Positions 52,792 through 64,000 of a stretch of DNA of 64,000 nucleotides are shown here, piece after piece. Origin of the DNA: Dicaeum eximium (taxonomy: Eukaryota > Chordata > Aves > Passeriformes > Dicaeidae); assembly GCA_013396995.1 (NCBI GenBank), contig VWZP01008345.1, positions 1,182,551 to 1,246,550 on the forward strand, in the 5' to 3' direction. Numbering within the stretch: position 1 is the first letter of the stretch; each line of letters begins with the position of its first letter. A program made the position numbers and the translations under genes. A model generated the notes under the pieces. The model had not been told where the DNA came from and ran no database searches. It saw only the letters and a list, made by a program, of their open reading frames with translations.

Positions 52792-55700
52792 CTTTTGAAA
52801 AAATAAATGCAAAAGGAAAATTGCTTATTAATAATGTTCACAAAGACAATTACTCTAGTAATTCTTTTTAAAAAATTAAGATTAGTTGAAATGCATATTT
52901 TCATATTTTCAAGCAAGGAACTTGAGGTCTTGGTAATGAGGTCAGAAATAGTGCAGCTGTTGCTGAAATGCACTTTGTTTTCAAACCTTTTCACTGGTTT
53001 ATGGCAAAGCTTAGATGAAGCTTTGTGTGAAGATTTAATAGAAACTTAGAATACCACATGTGCTGATGGGCACAAGACTGTCTTTCTTTGGCAATCTCAA
53101 AAGAAACTACCCTATTTATCTTGTTTGTGTGTTTGTGAATGTCCTGAGGTGAGGATGAAGAATTACTTCAAGAGGGGAGTTCATATCCAGCACTGTACTG
53201 CAAATGGTCTAATCTTGCAATCTTCTGGGAAAATCTGGTGGGTGTCAGGTAAGGGTGAAAAAGGTGAACAGATGAGAAAATGCCAATTACTTACCCCTTT
53301 TGCTACAAGGACTAGTTTTGAGTAGTATTTTTTAAGCTGACTTCTTAAATTATTCTTTTATGGGAAATAAAGCATGAAGAAGGGACAACTGAATATACAG
53401 AGCTCAAATATTGCATGTAAAAGACTGTGTGTAGAACTCAACAGATCTGCTTGAAACAGCACTAAGGAACATGCAAGAGGCAGACATGAGGTGTAGGCTT
53501 TGGGCATTGGAAAGCAGAACTGGGCAGTGACTGGGCAAAGGTGGGTGTCTGATCCTGCTCTGCAGCCTTCTGTGTCCCAGCACTAGTTCAGTCATCTCTC
53601 TCCATCAGTAACTACATATTGAAGCACTAAGTGCAGGAGAAAATCAAAGCCTCTGGTGGAAATAAGTCTGAAAACTCAAAACTGTTTCTCCACCCACAGA
53701 CAGTTTTCCTGCTAGCTGAAGAGAGTGTTAACAACAATTGCTACCCCATGGTTCCACTTCACTTCTGGGCAGAAAGGGCCCAGGATTCTTATACTGGGTG
53801 GACAGCATCTCCATTTACATGTCAGGATTTTTTCTGTTGCTTGCAGCTCTCTGTGTGGAGATCAGTCACATTGCACAATTACCACGTGGCTTTCTGCAGT
53901 GAAGTGTCTGTGATTAAATACCAGGCAGCTGAGGGACAGCAAACACTCCTCTGGTCTGATTTACAGTGCAGAAGAAAGGGTCGAGGAACTGGACAACAAT
54001 CACAACCAGATTGCTCAGAGAAGGGACATATCTGCTCTCAGCTATGTCCTTGTTTTATGTGGAAGAGGAGCTGCACTGTGTAGCAGAATGAGGTGGGCAG
54101 CGGAGATTTGAACAACTCTGCTACAGCTGACACTTTGAACAGCTCTAGCTACGACTGACACAAGCTGGGGCTTTGCTTTTTCCAGCTGAAGTCATGAACC
54201 AGGGTTGCTGCACCTGTCAGGGTGCAGGCTCCTTTCTGTTTGCTGCCAGGGCTGCTGCAGTGACTCTGGGATGACAAGAGCACTGGCAGAGGAGGGGTTT
54301 GTGTGACAAAAACGAGGATGTGAGTGAGTGGGTGCCTGCCAGGCTGTGCTGTGTGACTGCAGCTGCTGGGGGATGGAACCAGCTACAAACTGGTGAGAGC
54401 CACCCCAGCACTGGCACCAGCAGAGTGGCTGTGCTACAGCCAGTCCAGGAATGTCTCCACAAGCTGGGAACCTCCCTGGGTTACACAGCAGATCAGGCAG
54501 CCTACCTTCTCTCCTGGTTCTGCTTTTGTCTTCCTTTGCTCTTCTAAGAACTCAGAAAATGCCTCCAATGTATATTCCCCAGTATAGGCCACTTCCTGAA
54601 AAAAATTTAAAACTAAGTATGTAACTCTGTACACAAAATTTTGGAAATAAAGGCAAAATTAGGTGGAGGATTTTGGTTCTTTAGACTGACCAAACTCTAG
54701 ACTTTTGTGCTCAGTTTAGAAAGCAAGGGCAGAGGCACAGCAGGTTCCAACATTATAAGAAAATTGAGTGTAAAGAAGAAATAGATGTGTATTCCTTAGA
54801 AGAAAAGGACTGGAAGAAAAAACAACCATTATTTTATGGTACTAGTTTGGTATCCTGCCAGCTACTGACATCAGTGGGGTTTTTTGTGCTTAACAATAAA
54901 CATTGGCACGATATTCTGAAGAGCAGAGTCTTTTAAGTGTCCAGCCATGCTATTCAAAGCTGTTCAAAGATTTTTATGGAAATTCAAATTCTGGAATAGT
55001 TTTGAAATACACTGTTGCACAGCTTGAAAGAAGAGGACGAAGATGAGCAGTGACATCAGTTTTCTTATACTTCACCTTAAATTGGGGATTTCCTGATGAT
55101 TTTCTTCTGAGGACGTTTAATGAAAGAAGTAGTTTCAGTTTAGAGCTTTAAAATTTTCTGAGTGGGTCTAGGCACCATATTGTATTTTAAGGATTCATCC
55201 CCAAAAAACCTTTGCTCTCTGGAAGTATAAAAGGGTTTTGCAAAAGTTTTTTTAGAAAAATGTTGTAGAAGTTCATATGCATGACATTGGGAATTGTCTG
55301 CTGTTATCTGAGTGTATTTAGAAATAGGTGGAGGCCTATTCTCAGCTGGGTTAAACTCACTTCCACTGAGACCAATAATGTTGTGTTACTTTACACTGGG
55401 TACTCTTACACCTGATTTGAGTTCAAAGGACTGTAAACAAAACACCTCCAGGCTGGTGAGTTCCCTAAAACTGTACACTTTTTGTATACTAAAAGTTTGG
55501 TATTTCCATTCCATTTTAATTAAAAGTGTGTTAGCTTGGAAACAAATTTTTAATGGTTTTTATGTTTGTAAGTTTAAGTTTCTCAAGAAAGATTATTTTA
55601 TTTTTCCAGAGGCAATTAACATTCTCAGCTGAGTCTTGATTTTTATCAACTCTGATGATGACTGGAACACCAATTTCTCAGAGCCTGAAGACCTGTAAAG

Positions 55701-58700
55701 CCAGAGAAGCATCTCATTCCTGCAGTGGTTACTGGGGATATGTGTCAACACTTTTCATTACAGTAATCTGAGCATAGGAGTATGTAAAAGTTCTTTTTCT
55801 CACTCAGCCCATAGAAACAGACATCTACAGGAATCTCCACTGCTGGTCAAGTACAAGACAAAATCTCTGCACTCGAGGGATGTAGTGCAAAACCATGGTG
55901 CACAAGGAAGAACTTGAGATTTCAAATACCCTTTCATTCCAGAGTATTTTTAGTTATGAAACAATTCCCTAATAGCTAATGAAAGTTTTTTGGGGGTTTT
56001 TTTGGTTTTTTTGTTTGTTTGTTTTTTGCTAACTGATGTTTATTATGAGCATTTAAAGGGTTTCTGCTTTTCTGCTAGAAAACAAAACATCGTGTGAGTG
56101 TGAAGGACTGCAGTTCAATTCATCAGGAGTTGTGCATGCACATCTGAGAAGAAAATCTCTCAAAGATTAAATGAGGACATAAGTAAATGTCTTAGAATTT
56201 AATTTAAGTTTACTACTAAGAAGAAAAATGAAAAGCTTAGTAATGCCTTAATTATAGTGGTATCTTAATACTTTTTTTACTTCAGCGATATTTTCTTTTT
56301 AATTAGATAATCTACATAGTTGGAGAATGTAGCTATTTAATTTTTTTGCCTCCACTTTCAGCAGCATTTTCTAATTATTGTGTAACATAGCTGATTAATT
56401 AGATAGCATATTGCAAAGATCATTGGTCTTGACAACAAATATTTATTCCCAGTGGAGGCTGGGATACTAGAATGAAGTAAAATTACTGGCTGAAATGTAT
56501 AGAAGAAAGATTTTGATTTGGGTTTTGTGAAAATGTAGAGGAAAATAACAAGAGCAGCACCAACATTTTAGACACATTTATCATACATGCTCTGGAAACA
56601 ACTAGCACAAGTAGTTCTTTGACAGAACATCTCCTGTTGTGGTTTGAAGTAAAAAGGCACTGCAGTCATTGGGAGGAATCTGTAAATTCACTCCAAGGTG
56701 AGACTGTTGCTAGAACCCAACAGGCTGATTGGGGATTGTTAAACAGCAGGATGTGAGGCCTTAAGGACTTGCAGTCCAAGTGAGTAAACAATACCTGAGC
56801 TCCTGCCCCAGCCTCATACACAGGATAGAAGGGTTTCTCCTCTAATTCAGGTTCTTGGCAGCAGTGTGTACTCAGGAGCCAGTGCTGGGCAGAAAAGGAC
56901 CAAAGCTTTCTTGGTGAAAGGACTCTTTTGTCCCTGTGACACCTGAGCACGTGAAGCACAGCCCCCTGCCTTGCTGTGCCTCCACAATCCTCCCCAGCAG
57001 CTTCTCACCTGGTAGTGTGAGCCAGCAGGGAAGAGCCTGAAGAAGGGATAGCGCTCCAAGCCCACGGACAGGACGTCGTTGGCTGTGACATCAATCTTGG
57101 CAATCATTATGTCTTTGTGACTTTTGTACTCCTCTCCCAGCTTATCCCAGACCCGCAGGAGTTTTCTGCACTCATGGGACCAAGGGGCATCTGCAAGTTT
57201 AAAAATAAAATTAGGATACAGAAGTGCATGTGGTGGTGCAGTCATGGGGACCTATCTATCCCTTCAGCTTAACAGGGTTTGGGGTTCCAGTTGTGGTCAG
57301 GATCTGCTTGAAACCATTTGCCCTTCATGAATTTCACATTTCCATGTAGTGATAACTACTTATTCACTAACACATTTCTGATAGCAGTGCTGCTTTAGCT
57401 CTCTCTAGCCTCTTATGACTGTAATAAACACAGAACTTGGACTACTTTGCTGGAGAGGTGTGCCAGATAACCAGTGCAACCCACGTAAGCCCATCATTCC
57501 CATGTTGAAATACTTGTCAGAACTACAAAATACTTCCTGCATACTAAAATTGTGTTCATAAACCATGCTATGCTGATTCTAGAAAGAGGAGTTTGAGTTA
57601 TGGTGCTGTTTTGACTCTGAGCACTGCACTGATGCAGGTCACCAGAAAGGCAAACTGCTGAGAGCCCTTTTAAAAAGCTCACAACACAGTTGCAGTCCCT
57701 CAGTCGGGAGAACGATGCTCACACTTGGTTTATACAGATGCAAAATTTCAAGAGCACTTGACTGAATACAGTACATTCCCTGCCTTTCATTTCCAGAAGA
57801 CTTGGTTCTATTCTTCCTTAGATCATTCTGTTTGTTCATTATACTGAAATGTAAAAATTACTTGTGTGAGTGATACAGCTGCAGCCAGCAAGGAGAGTGG
57901 CAGGAATGTACTACCTTTAGAATTTCTGGAACTCAGGGCAGTACAGCTAGTGATCTAAACTTTTGTTAATGCTGAATGTTTGCTTTTCTGAAGTAATTAG
58001 GGCACAAACTAATCCCTGCTGGCTGGTACAAGGAGAGGACAGAGGTTTCTTGCTGGAAAGAGTCATGTAAGGAAGCCACATCCCTTGCAGACAGAGGAGG
58101 AAAAAAGAGGTAATTACCTAAGCCACAGTTCCTATCTGGGATTTAATCCTAGAGCATTGTAACCAGACAATCTCATTTAACTCTCCCTCTGCCCTTGGAA
58201 GACAGCCTGGCTCATGCTGCTCAACTCGCTTCCATTGTACACCATGACGTTCCTGTGTTGTGCTGTCTTTCAACACAGAGATTTGATATGGTCTTGACAA
58301 ATATTTACTGAAGAGATCCAGCACTACTCAGTGCAACACAAAGTCAGCAAAGGTATCACAGCGTTTCCATAGATATGACACAAATTTTTCTTCAATTCTT
58401 TCCACAAACAATAAAAGTCCATTGAGCTCAGATTCTGTAAAGTGCAAAGATTAGTTTGGGATATAAGCATGAGCTTTCATTTTTCCCTTCCAATTGATCA
58501 TGTTATAGCAGCTTAAAATCTGAATTCAATGACAACACTTACAAAACATAACAAATACAGTCATGCTCTTATTGAAGATGATACTGTTGAAATTCTTCCC
58601 CACAAGCACTTTGACAGGCATCTTGTCCCAGTCTTGTGTAATTTCTTCACTAGAGAGATGTTGCTGAGCAGAAACAGAAACATTGCTGTGAAAGTGCAGG

Positions 58701-61700
58701 AAACATTGAGAAACTGTACTCCAGCTGAAGGTAATGTGAGACTGATAGGACATTACCTAATGTGCTCTGTTACTGTCTGATAACTCTTTTATATCATTAC
58801 ATCCTGATCAGCCATCACAGGGTTCCACCTTCTCTCCCTTCAGCAGGAGCTGGGATCTCACATCCCAGGGTAGTTGGTACTCAGAACTGCTTGTCCCTGT
58901 CTTGAACACAGCCTCTGTAGCAGAGTGTCTGAAAATGATCCTTTGGAACACAGTTGTATTCCTTGTCCTGAATTCTTGTCACCCAATATTCAGAAGCTGG
59001 ACTACTGAAAAGTTTACATGTTGTGGGCTTTCCAAAGCGATGTAAAACACACCAGAAAGTGTGCATTGCTGCTTAAATCTCTGCCTTCACCACCACTCAT
59101 GGTCCCCACATGACTTCTACACTTTACAATGCAGGAGCTGGGAATTTCTCTTCTTTAACCCCACGGCACAGTGGCAGAAAGGCACATGTGCCCCATGGAA
59201 GCTGTCCTTGGTGGGGCTGTGCCCCTCAAGCAGATCTTGGTGAGGAAGAGGCCACATCCCCTCTGCTTCCATCCTTCAGCTCCCTCCAACACTGAATACA
59301 GGATCTACCTACTCACGTTTCTTAAATTCTGCCTGCTCTCAGACTGACTGCTTTATCTTTTCTCCCTGTAAATCACCCTGAGAAGCACTGAATAAGCACA
59401 GCTTTTTAATGTATTTTTCACATGAGTGTGATGATGCCTCATTATGGCAACAAATGCTGTATTTACCATTGGGAATGATCCCCCTGGGAAAATTCACTTT
59501 GCTAAACTTGCTTAAAACAAATACCAAATGTCAATCCCCTATGCAATTGTTAATTTCCTATTTACTGGATTTTTCTGTAACCTTAAAATCTGTTGCAATG
59601 ATTGTTTGCTTCTCTCCACAACAAAGGAAAGGAAATATCTCCATGGGAAAGAATTAGGCATAGGGAGTTTTTAAACCACTAAAATAAAACAGCTGGCATC
59701 AGTTAAAATATTGGGCCATAAATGATCAATCCAGTATTTACACTGGAGGACTTGTAGTCCACCTCAGCTGTTGAATGCAGAGGAATGCTCTGTCAACAAC
59801 TGTAGATGGTAGATGAATGCATTAGGGTGACAGCAGATTAATAAACCAGTGATCATAACAGGACACTTCTAATTTAAAAGGGGGTGCTCTGCCAAGTTGT
59901 TATGTTTTAGCTGGTGCAGTAGAGAGCTGTGTCATTAGTAATGAACATACCTTTGCTTTTCCATTTAGGTAGCTCTGGCAAAATTCTTTCAGGTTCTCCA
60001 TAGTCACCTCATCTGCAGGCATTTTGTACCTGGCCTCGCTGGTCAGGTTCAGGATTCTCACAGCAGGAACATCAATGTCCCTGATGCGAAAATACTCAAA
60101 AATCCGTCCATTCCTTGCTTCATTAATATCCACCAAAACAAACAGTATCTGATGATAAAGAGAGAATCGTGCAACTGGTTGGGCCTTCCAGCTTTCATTT
60201 AGCCATTTTGGAGAAATGGACTGTGGAGCTTGGCAGTGGGGTAGGATCTAACCTTAAATTCAAGGAACTTTGCAGTATCATTTTTAGTTTCAGACCAAAA
60301 CCCAGAAGCTCTGTGGACTTTATTACACCTTGATCCTTGTTAATAGCAAATGCTAAGGCAGCCAAAAGTACTGAGGCTTTTCCCTCTGTCCTTTCACAGT
60401 GGTTTGCTATCATGTCTTTCAGTAACACTTCTAACTTACCCCCAAAGTGCCTATTACTCTTCTTCATAAATCTTAACAGGACAGAAGAGCTGAAACACTT
60501 GTAATCCATATGTATTTAGCAATATGTGATATTTACTACAAGATGACTTATTATTCTTCAGTGTCTCATGTATCTGGAGCAGGAGTAGCACCATGGAAAA
60601 CCAAAATATTTGTGTGTATGACTGCCTATGATTGTCTCTATACATGCAAATACATGGCTGCAGGCAAGACTATGCACATACCTTGCAATATTCCTCAGGT
60701 TTTGTAGCTGGCTCCAGCCTTTTCTTCAGGGAATATTCTGAGATCCTTGGGGCATTTCCTGGTAGAGCCAGAAATCGCCAGAATTTTGCTAAAACTACCT
60801 TTGGTTGGAAGTTGCTTCCAGAAAATTGTATTTGTAAAATCAGAAACAGGTTAATTTGGAGGAGCTGGAATTAGTGCTCCTCTTTGTGGTCGTTGTGTTT
60901 TAAAGAATCATTTCCAAATGAAGTTTATCTTTGAGCTTGTCCTTAACAAATTCAAATAATAGTTACTGAAACTGTTTTTGAATGGTTTGGTAGAGTTAGA
61001 TGATGGACTGACAGCAGTGTATTTTTACCAGAAATGTGGGTGAGTGCTTTTCCACTGATCTTTTGGCATTCCTATTTGCAAATCTGGATTCAGTGTTACA
61101 AACCTTTCCTCTGAATTCTGCAGCAGCAGACTGGTAGTTTCCGTAAATCTCATTGAATGGCTCCGAGTTCATTGGGGTGAACAGCAGGATGTGATTTTCA
61201 ACAGGGACATCAAAAATCTTCACAGATGTCTGGGAAACAAAAGACTCAACATCTGCTCCACTGTTTATAGGCAGAACAGTGAATCAGAGGCTCAGCATAT
61301 CAGTATCCCTAGGTTCTGCTATGGCAAATTTTACTTTTTGAGACTCTATTCCAGTCATTTCCATAACTATTGGATTTTGTTTCATTGCTTTAAAGCAGAT
61401 AAAGTAAGAAGAATCAGCAGCTGCTGAGTGGTTTTTTCTTTTTTTTGGTTCCAGGAAAAACCTCATAGTTATTCATAGATTTTGCAGTCAGAAGGGACTT
61501 CTAGTCTGTGATCTCTAGTCTGACTCCTGTGTAACACACACAGAAGAATTAATGCTGAAAACAAAGAGTGGTGTTACCCAGGGAGGCCCAGCTGCAGCAG
61601 CTGTGGGGGCAAGACCTGGCTGGGCACTTCCTTCCCTTCTAGGTGGCACCAGCAGCTTGTATCTCCTTCCCTGAGCAGGACTGCCTTTTTTCTCCTGCCA

Positions 61701-63048
61701 CCCTATAACCAGAGGCAGTGGGGTGTCCCCCAGGCAAGCAGGTATTTCCATGTCTTTCCTTTCCTACCTGCACTAGCAACAACTCCAGCTGGTTTCTTTC
61801 CTTCTTGCCCTGGCCCAGAGCTCCCTGTTGCTGCGTTGGAGTGGAATGTCTGGAGCCAGGATTAGGGACTGACCTTCAACCTCCCACCCCACTCAGCTGC
61901 TGCAGAAGCAGCCTTGGCCTTGGTGTTGGCTCCACAGGAGGAGGTGTTTGCATGCCCAGAGCCCACTGCTCCACCAGCCACTCCTCATCTCCTCTAGGAA
62001 ACAACATCTTGCCAGAGGGAAGCATCATTTGGCCTGGGTTAGACCGAGAGCTGCGTGCTGGGTTCTGCTGGCACTTCTACACGTGTGTAAGAGTGGCCTT
62101 GTCAAACAAGCAAAGAAAATTCTCCCTCCCTAAGGTGCAGAATAGCTCCCTAGCTCTCTTTCTGCATGGATTTCTGTCTTTCTCCTGTAGTTTTTGCTAA
62201 TACAGTGAAATGCACATACCTCAATATTATATTCAGTGACCAAATCCAAGGTAAAGGTTTTGATTAGCCTCGTCAGGCTCAGTTTGTTCTGTCTACCATC
62301 TTCAAGCACTTCCTTATGTACAGGTTTTCCCTGGACAAATAGTGAAGTTTGGGAGGTTGGTGGCCTTATCAACTACAGGAGCAAAATGACAGGCTTTAAA
62401 AGTGAGAGTTTTATGATCCTCAGCAACTGAAATTCCATAGCTTGTAAAATGAATGTCACAGCTAGATTGCAGAACAAGATTACAGCTAAAATTCAAGGTA
62501 CAGCTGACAGTTTTAATTTGTTCAGTAATGTTGACATACTGAAAAATTTTTCCTACATCTATACACACTATCTGTGAGATATGCTTGCTCAGGAAATCAT
62601 TGGTCTGACTACTTCCTAGTCTAAATATTGCTGCTACTCTGTAGTTTTGGTTTTGTTGATGGCCACTTCTTCTGTTGTGGACTGGAAGAAAATTCCTGGT
62701 CAAAAGCAACACACAAGAAAAGAGATGAATGTCTGCAAATCTCTCTGAACTTGGCAGCAAATGTTGATTAGAATACAGATTGGAAAGTAAAGCTATTATA
62801 TCCAGATCCTTCAGTATAAAATTTATATACAACGTGAAAAATTCCCAGACCACTTTTCCATAGCCCACAGCTGTCACAACACCTTACCTTCTAGACTTTT
62901 GTACTCCTACCTTCTTAAACACAACAAGAGAGTTCCTTTGGACACCAAAGTTAGCACAGACATCCTCACTGGCTGTCATCCCAAAAGCCATCTCTGGCAC
63001 ATCTCTTGCTGTCTCACAGAAAACTGCCACACTGTCATTGTGAAGTTC
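52723..63048 (-). CDS. PDILT: PDILT, protein disulfide isomerase-like of the testis (3' portion, 8 exons)
   Basis: Eight exons join in one open frame of 344 codons plus stop, all with GT-AG introns of about 0.6-2.4 kb. Their order and borders follow the PDI (P4HB) family: end of b, b', a', tail. The a' domain has the familiar YAPW lead-in, but the redox site is S-H-E-C where PDI has C-G-H-C. The cis-proline loop (RYPFFRLFP) is kept. Human PDILT also has Ser/Cys-type sites (SKQS, SKKC), so PDILT fits better than P4HB or PDIA2. Family knowledge: PDILT is a glycosylated ER chaperone of male germ cells acting with calmegin in sperm protein folding, and it is not an efficient oxidase. Sequons seen: NDS, NLT, NKS. 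Only four cysteines occur in this part. The signal peptide, a domain and start of b lie beyond the window. The orthology call rests on motif memory, not on a search. Confidence 0.88.
54506..54595 (-). CDS. PDILT: PDILT exon: end of a' domain
   Basis: The exon has 30 codons, phase 0, from EVAYTGEYTLEAF to TKAEPGEK. The acceptor is ...tttttttcag and the donor is AAG|gtaggc. It parallels the PDI stretch DYNGERTLDGFKKFLES, the final strand and helix of the a' thioredoxin domain. The exon ends in a charged segment leading to the tail. Confidence 0.9.
55330..55425. repeat. Ancient palindromic repeat relic in PDILT intron
   Basis: The sequence gaggcctattctcagctggg then ttaaactcacttccactgag and ttactttacactgggtactc fits the same old type (GGCCTATTCTCAGCTGGTGTAAA, centre CCACTGA, arm TTTACACTGG). 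It lies in the intron between 54595 and 57009. Confidence 0.42.
55985..56030. repeat. T/G low-complexity tract
   Basis: The tract has ttttttgggggttttttt followed by gtttgtttgtttttt in the PDILT intron between 54595 and 57009. It is a simple expansion of GTTT-type units. Confidence 0.8.
57009..57190 (-). CDS. PDILT: PDILT exon: a' domain with SHEC redox site
   Basis: The exon has 2 bases plus 60 codons. The acceptor is ...taaacttgcag and the donor is CAG|gtgaga. It reads (Y)APWSHECRKLL, then WDKLGEEYKSHKDI, IAKIDVTAND and ERYPFFRLFPAGS. In PDI the site is CGHC; here the first Cys is Ser (codon TCC) and the resolving Cys is kept (TGC). The Pro of RYPFF is the cis-proline facing the active site. 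The thioredoxin fold residues are otherwise intact, so this looks like a constrained protein and not a decayed copy. Confidence 0.95.
58543..58663 (-). CDS. PDILT: PDILT exon: b'-a' linker and start of a'
   Basis: The exon has 40 codons plus one base, entering in phase 0 and leaving in phase 1. It contains TQDWDKMPVKVLVGKNF, nearly identical to the PDI linker and first a' strand, and ends in VFVMF. The acceptor is ...tttctgctcag and the donor is TTTT|gtaagt. The leftover T joins AT of the next exon to make the Tyr of YAPW. NKS is a potential N-glycosylation site. Confidence 0.94.
59951..60148 (-). CDS. PDILT: PDILT exon: second half of b' domain
   Basis: The exon has 66 codons, phase 0, from ILFVLVDINEARNGR to SYLNGKAK. 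The acceptor is ...ttatcatcag and the donor is AAG|gtatgt. This is the clearest match to PDILT: ILFVLVD, then NGRIFEYF, then VPAVRILNL and ARYKMPADE. The NLT in this exon is a potential N-glycosylation site. Confidence 0.95.
61104..61229 (-). CDS. PDILT: PDILT exon: first half of b' domain
   Basis: The exon has 42 codons, phase 0, from TSVKIFDVPV to AAAEFRGK. The acceptor is ...tgtttcccag and the donor is AAG|gtttgt. The strand segment ENHILLFTP parallels KTHILLFLP of PDI, and AAAEFRGK parallels AAESFKGK. The b' domain is the main peptide-binding site in this family. Confidence 0.92.
61463..61560 (-). repeat. CR1-like LINE 3'-tail relic
   Basis: The plus strand reads ttcatagattttgcagtcag, then aagggacttctagtctgtga and ctagtctgactcctgtgtaa. 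This is the reverse complement of the well-known 3' end of old sauropsid CR1 elements (TCATAGA, AGAAGGGACC, CATCTAGTCTGACCTCCTG). It is a short, decayed 3' fragment in the PDILT intron between 61229 and 62220. No reverse transcriptase frame is present. Confidence 0.7.
62220..62330 (-). CDS. PDILT: PDILT exon: b/b' junction
   Basis: The exon has 37 codons, phase 0 at both ends, from GKPVHKEVLED to LVTEYNIE. The acceptor is ...tttgtccag and the donor is GAG|gtatgt. It corresponds to the PDI exon that ends in VIEFTEQ. The segment SLTRLIKTFTLDLVTEY matches the family's helix leading from b into b'. Confidence 0.9.
62911..63048 (-). CDS. PDILT: PDILT exon: C-terminal half of b domain
   Basis: The exon has 46 codons, phase 0 at both ends. 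It runs from ELHNDSVAVF to LVVFKK. The acceptor is ...tctgggactag and the donor is AAG|gtagga. Its length and pattern align without gaps to the PDI b-domain exon that ends in VVLFKK. The central AFGMTASEDV corresponds to the PFGITSNSDV stretch of PDI. An in-frame stop lies just upstream of the acceptor, which supports this start. A second, stronger-looking donor lies 23 bases into the intron. This is the first exon in the window; earlier exons are outside. Confidence 0.87.
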
Positions 63049-64000
63049 CTAGTCCCAGAAAGAGTATTTATTAAGATTTTGCCCTACATCCTGCTAAGAT
63101 GTGTAGGAGTTAGAGCTCCAGGTGAAGCATCCCCTAAAAGCTTGTGAAGAGCTGAGTATAATTGCAAAGTGGTCATGAATTACCTCTAAGGGGGGATCCT
63201 AGGAGTGCTGTGACACAGCTTGTGTTGGCTGGCCTGGGTCAGCAGGGAGAGTGTGGGGTCCCCTCTGTCCTCCCTGCACTGATGTCACCCTCCTGCTGTC
63301 CCCTGGCACTCCCTCCCTCTGCAAAGCCTTCTGCAGGCTGGGAGGGATGGTGCAGCAGCTGCTGCCCCTGCACAGCCACCAGGAGGTGAGGGATTGCAGA
63401 GAGGGCTCTCTGCTCACAAGAGGAGCTCACTGGCACATCTGGGGCTTGTGACTGAGTGCTCTTCAAGGCAGGGACCTTGACTCCTGCATCTGTCAAACAG
63501 TCACTGTGCTGTCCACCCTCAAACTAATAGTAAATAAGCAACAGCACTTCCAGATTTGATTTAATCAGACAATTATTTCATGCTAGATGAATAGTAATTT
63601 ATATGCTGAGACCTTCCAACATATCCTGGCACTCATATTTGTGAGTAATCTGTGAGTAATAGAAGCCCAAATACGGCTCTTTATTTGCTTGGACACTGTT
63701 TTGTTGGCTTCCACACATTAAATTTCTGACATGCCCTAGCTCTTGCTCATCTACTGTCATTTCAGACCCTGAGTGAAACCAGTGTCCAGTCAAACACATC
63801 TGAAGGCAATATATGCTATCAGTGTGTTTCAGAGAACTCTCTGCATCACTGTGATAGAAAGAGCTTCTCAATTTCCCCCAGCACTGGAAAACTGCCTTCC
63901 TTCCTAAATGGCTGCAAGCAGATTGCTGCAAAGCAAAATTCTGGGCACTGAGCATTTTCACACTTTGTCCTGTTATGTTCTATGTGCTCACCAGCTTCAT
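63049..64000. other. PDILT intron, upstream exon outside window
   Basis: No further PDI-like exon was found here on the minus strand. The preceding exon should end in a GFF-type strand followed by a phase-0 donor, and nothing here reads so. A 120-codon open frame at 63599-63961 shows no family resemblance. Confidence 0.6.

Noticed and set aside
52743..52994. 83-codon minus-strand frame overlapping the terminal PDILT exon
   Set aside because: It is in a different frame from the spliced gene and has no acceptor that would bring it in phase.
63599..63961. 120-codon minus-strand frame as the missing upstream PDILT exon
   Set aside because: It lacks PDI motifs, and no suitable donor follows the GFY-like stretch.
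63992..64000. ATGAAGCTG|gtgagc on the minus strand as an exon end
   Set aside because: The donor looks acceptable, but the few residues do not fit the expected PDI exon end, and the rest is outside the window.

Overview
The window looks like nuclear DNA of an amniote, most likely a bird. The evidence is spliced genes with GT-AG introns, an AT-leaning background with few long repeats, a 3'-tail relic resembling a CR1 retrotransposon, and weak relics of very old SINEs and palindromic elements. The species cannot be fixed from the sequence. No prokaryotic operon, CRISPR array, viral gene block or tRNA/rRNA gene was recognised.

The only gene I can support is on the minus strand at the right end (52.7-63.05 kb). 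It is the 3' two-thirds of a protein disulfide isomerase family gene, best matched to PDILT, the testis-specific PDI-like protein. I reconstructed eight coding exons by hand (63048-62911, 62330-62220, 61229-61104, 60148-59951, 58663-58543, 57190-57009, 54595-54506 and 52791-52723). All have GT-AG borders and join in one frame to give 344 codons plus a stop. They encode the second half of the thioredoxin-like b domain, the b' domain, the a' domain and a short tail. The first exons (signal peptide, a domain, start of b) lie beyond position 64000. The a' redox site reads Ser-His-Glu-Cys instead of Cys-Gly-His-Cys. The predicted C terminus is EKEL, an unusual variant of a KDEL-type ER retrieval signal. 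Two AATAAA signals follow the stop within about 115 bases.

The other roughly 52 kb (1-52600) is downstream of the gene and reads as intergenic DNA. The open frames there are short, unrelated to protein families I recognise, and not framed by convincing splice sites. It holds candidate MIR-like SINE relics (about 1.4, 11.2 and 39.3 kb), candidate old palindromic elements (about 9.2, 20.1 and 36.6 kb), several homopolymer and GT-rich tracts, a perfect 14-bp hairpin at 35.3 kb, and what looks like the 3' end of a retroposed transcript at 39.7 kb. It also holds one isolated GC- and CpG-rich island of about 350 bp at 47.3-47.6 kb. The island is the most conspicuous unexplained object in the window.
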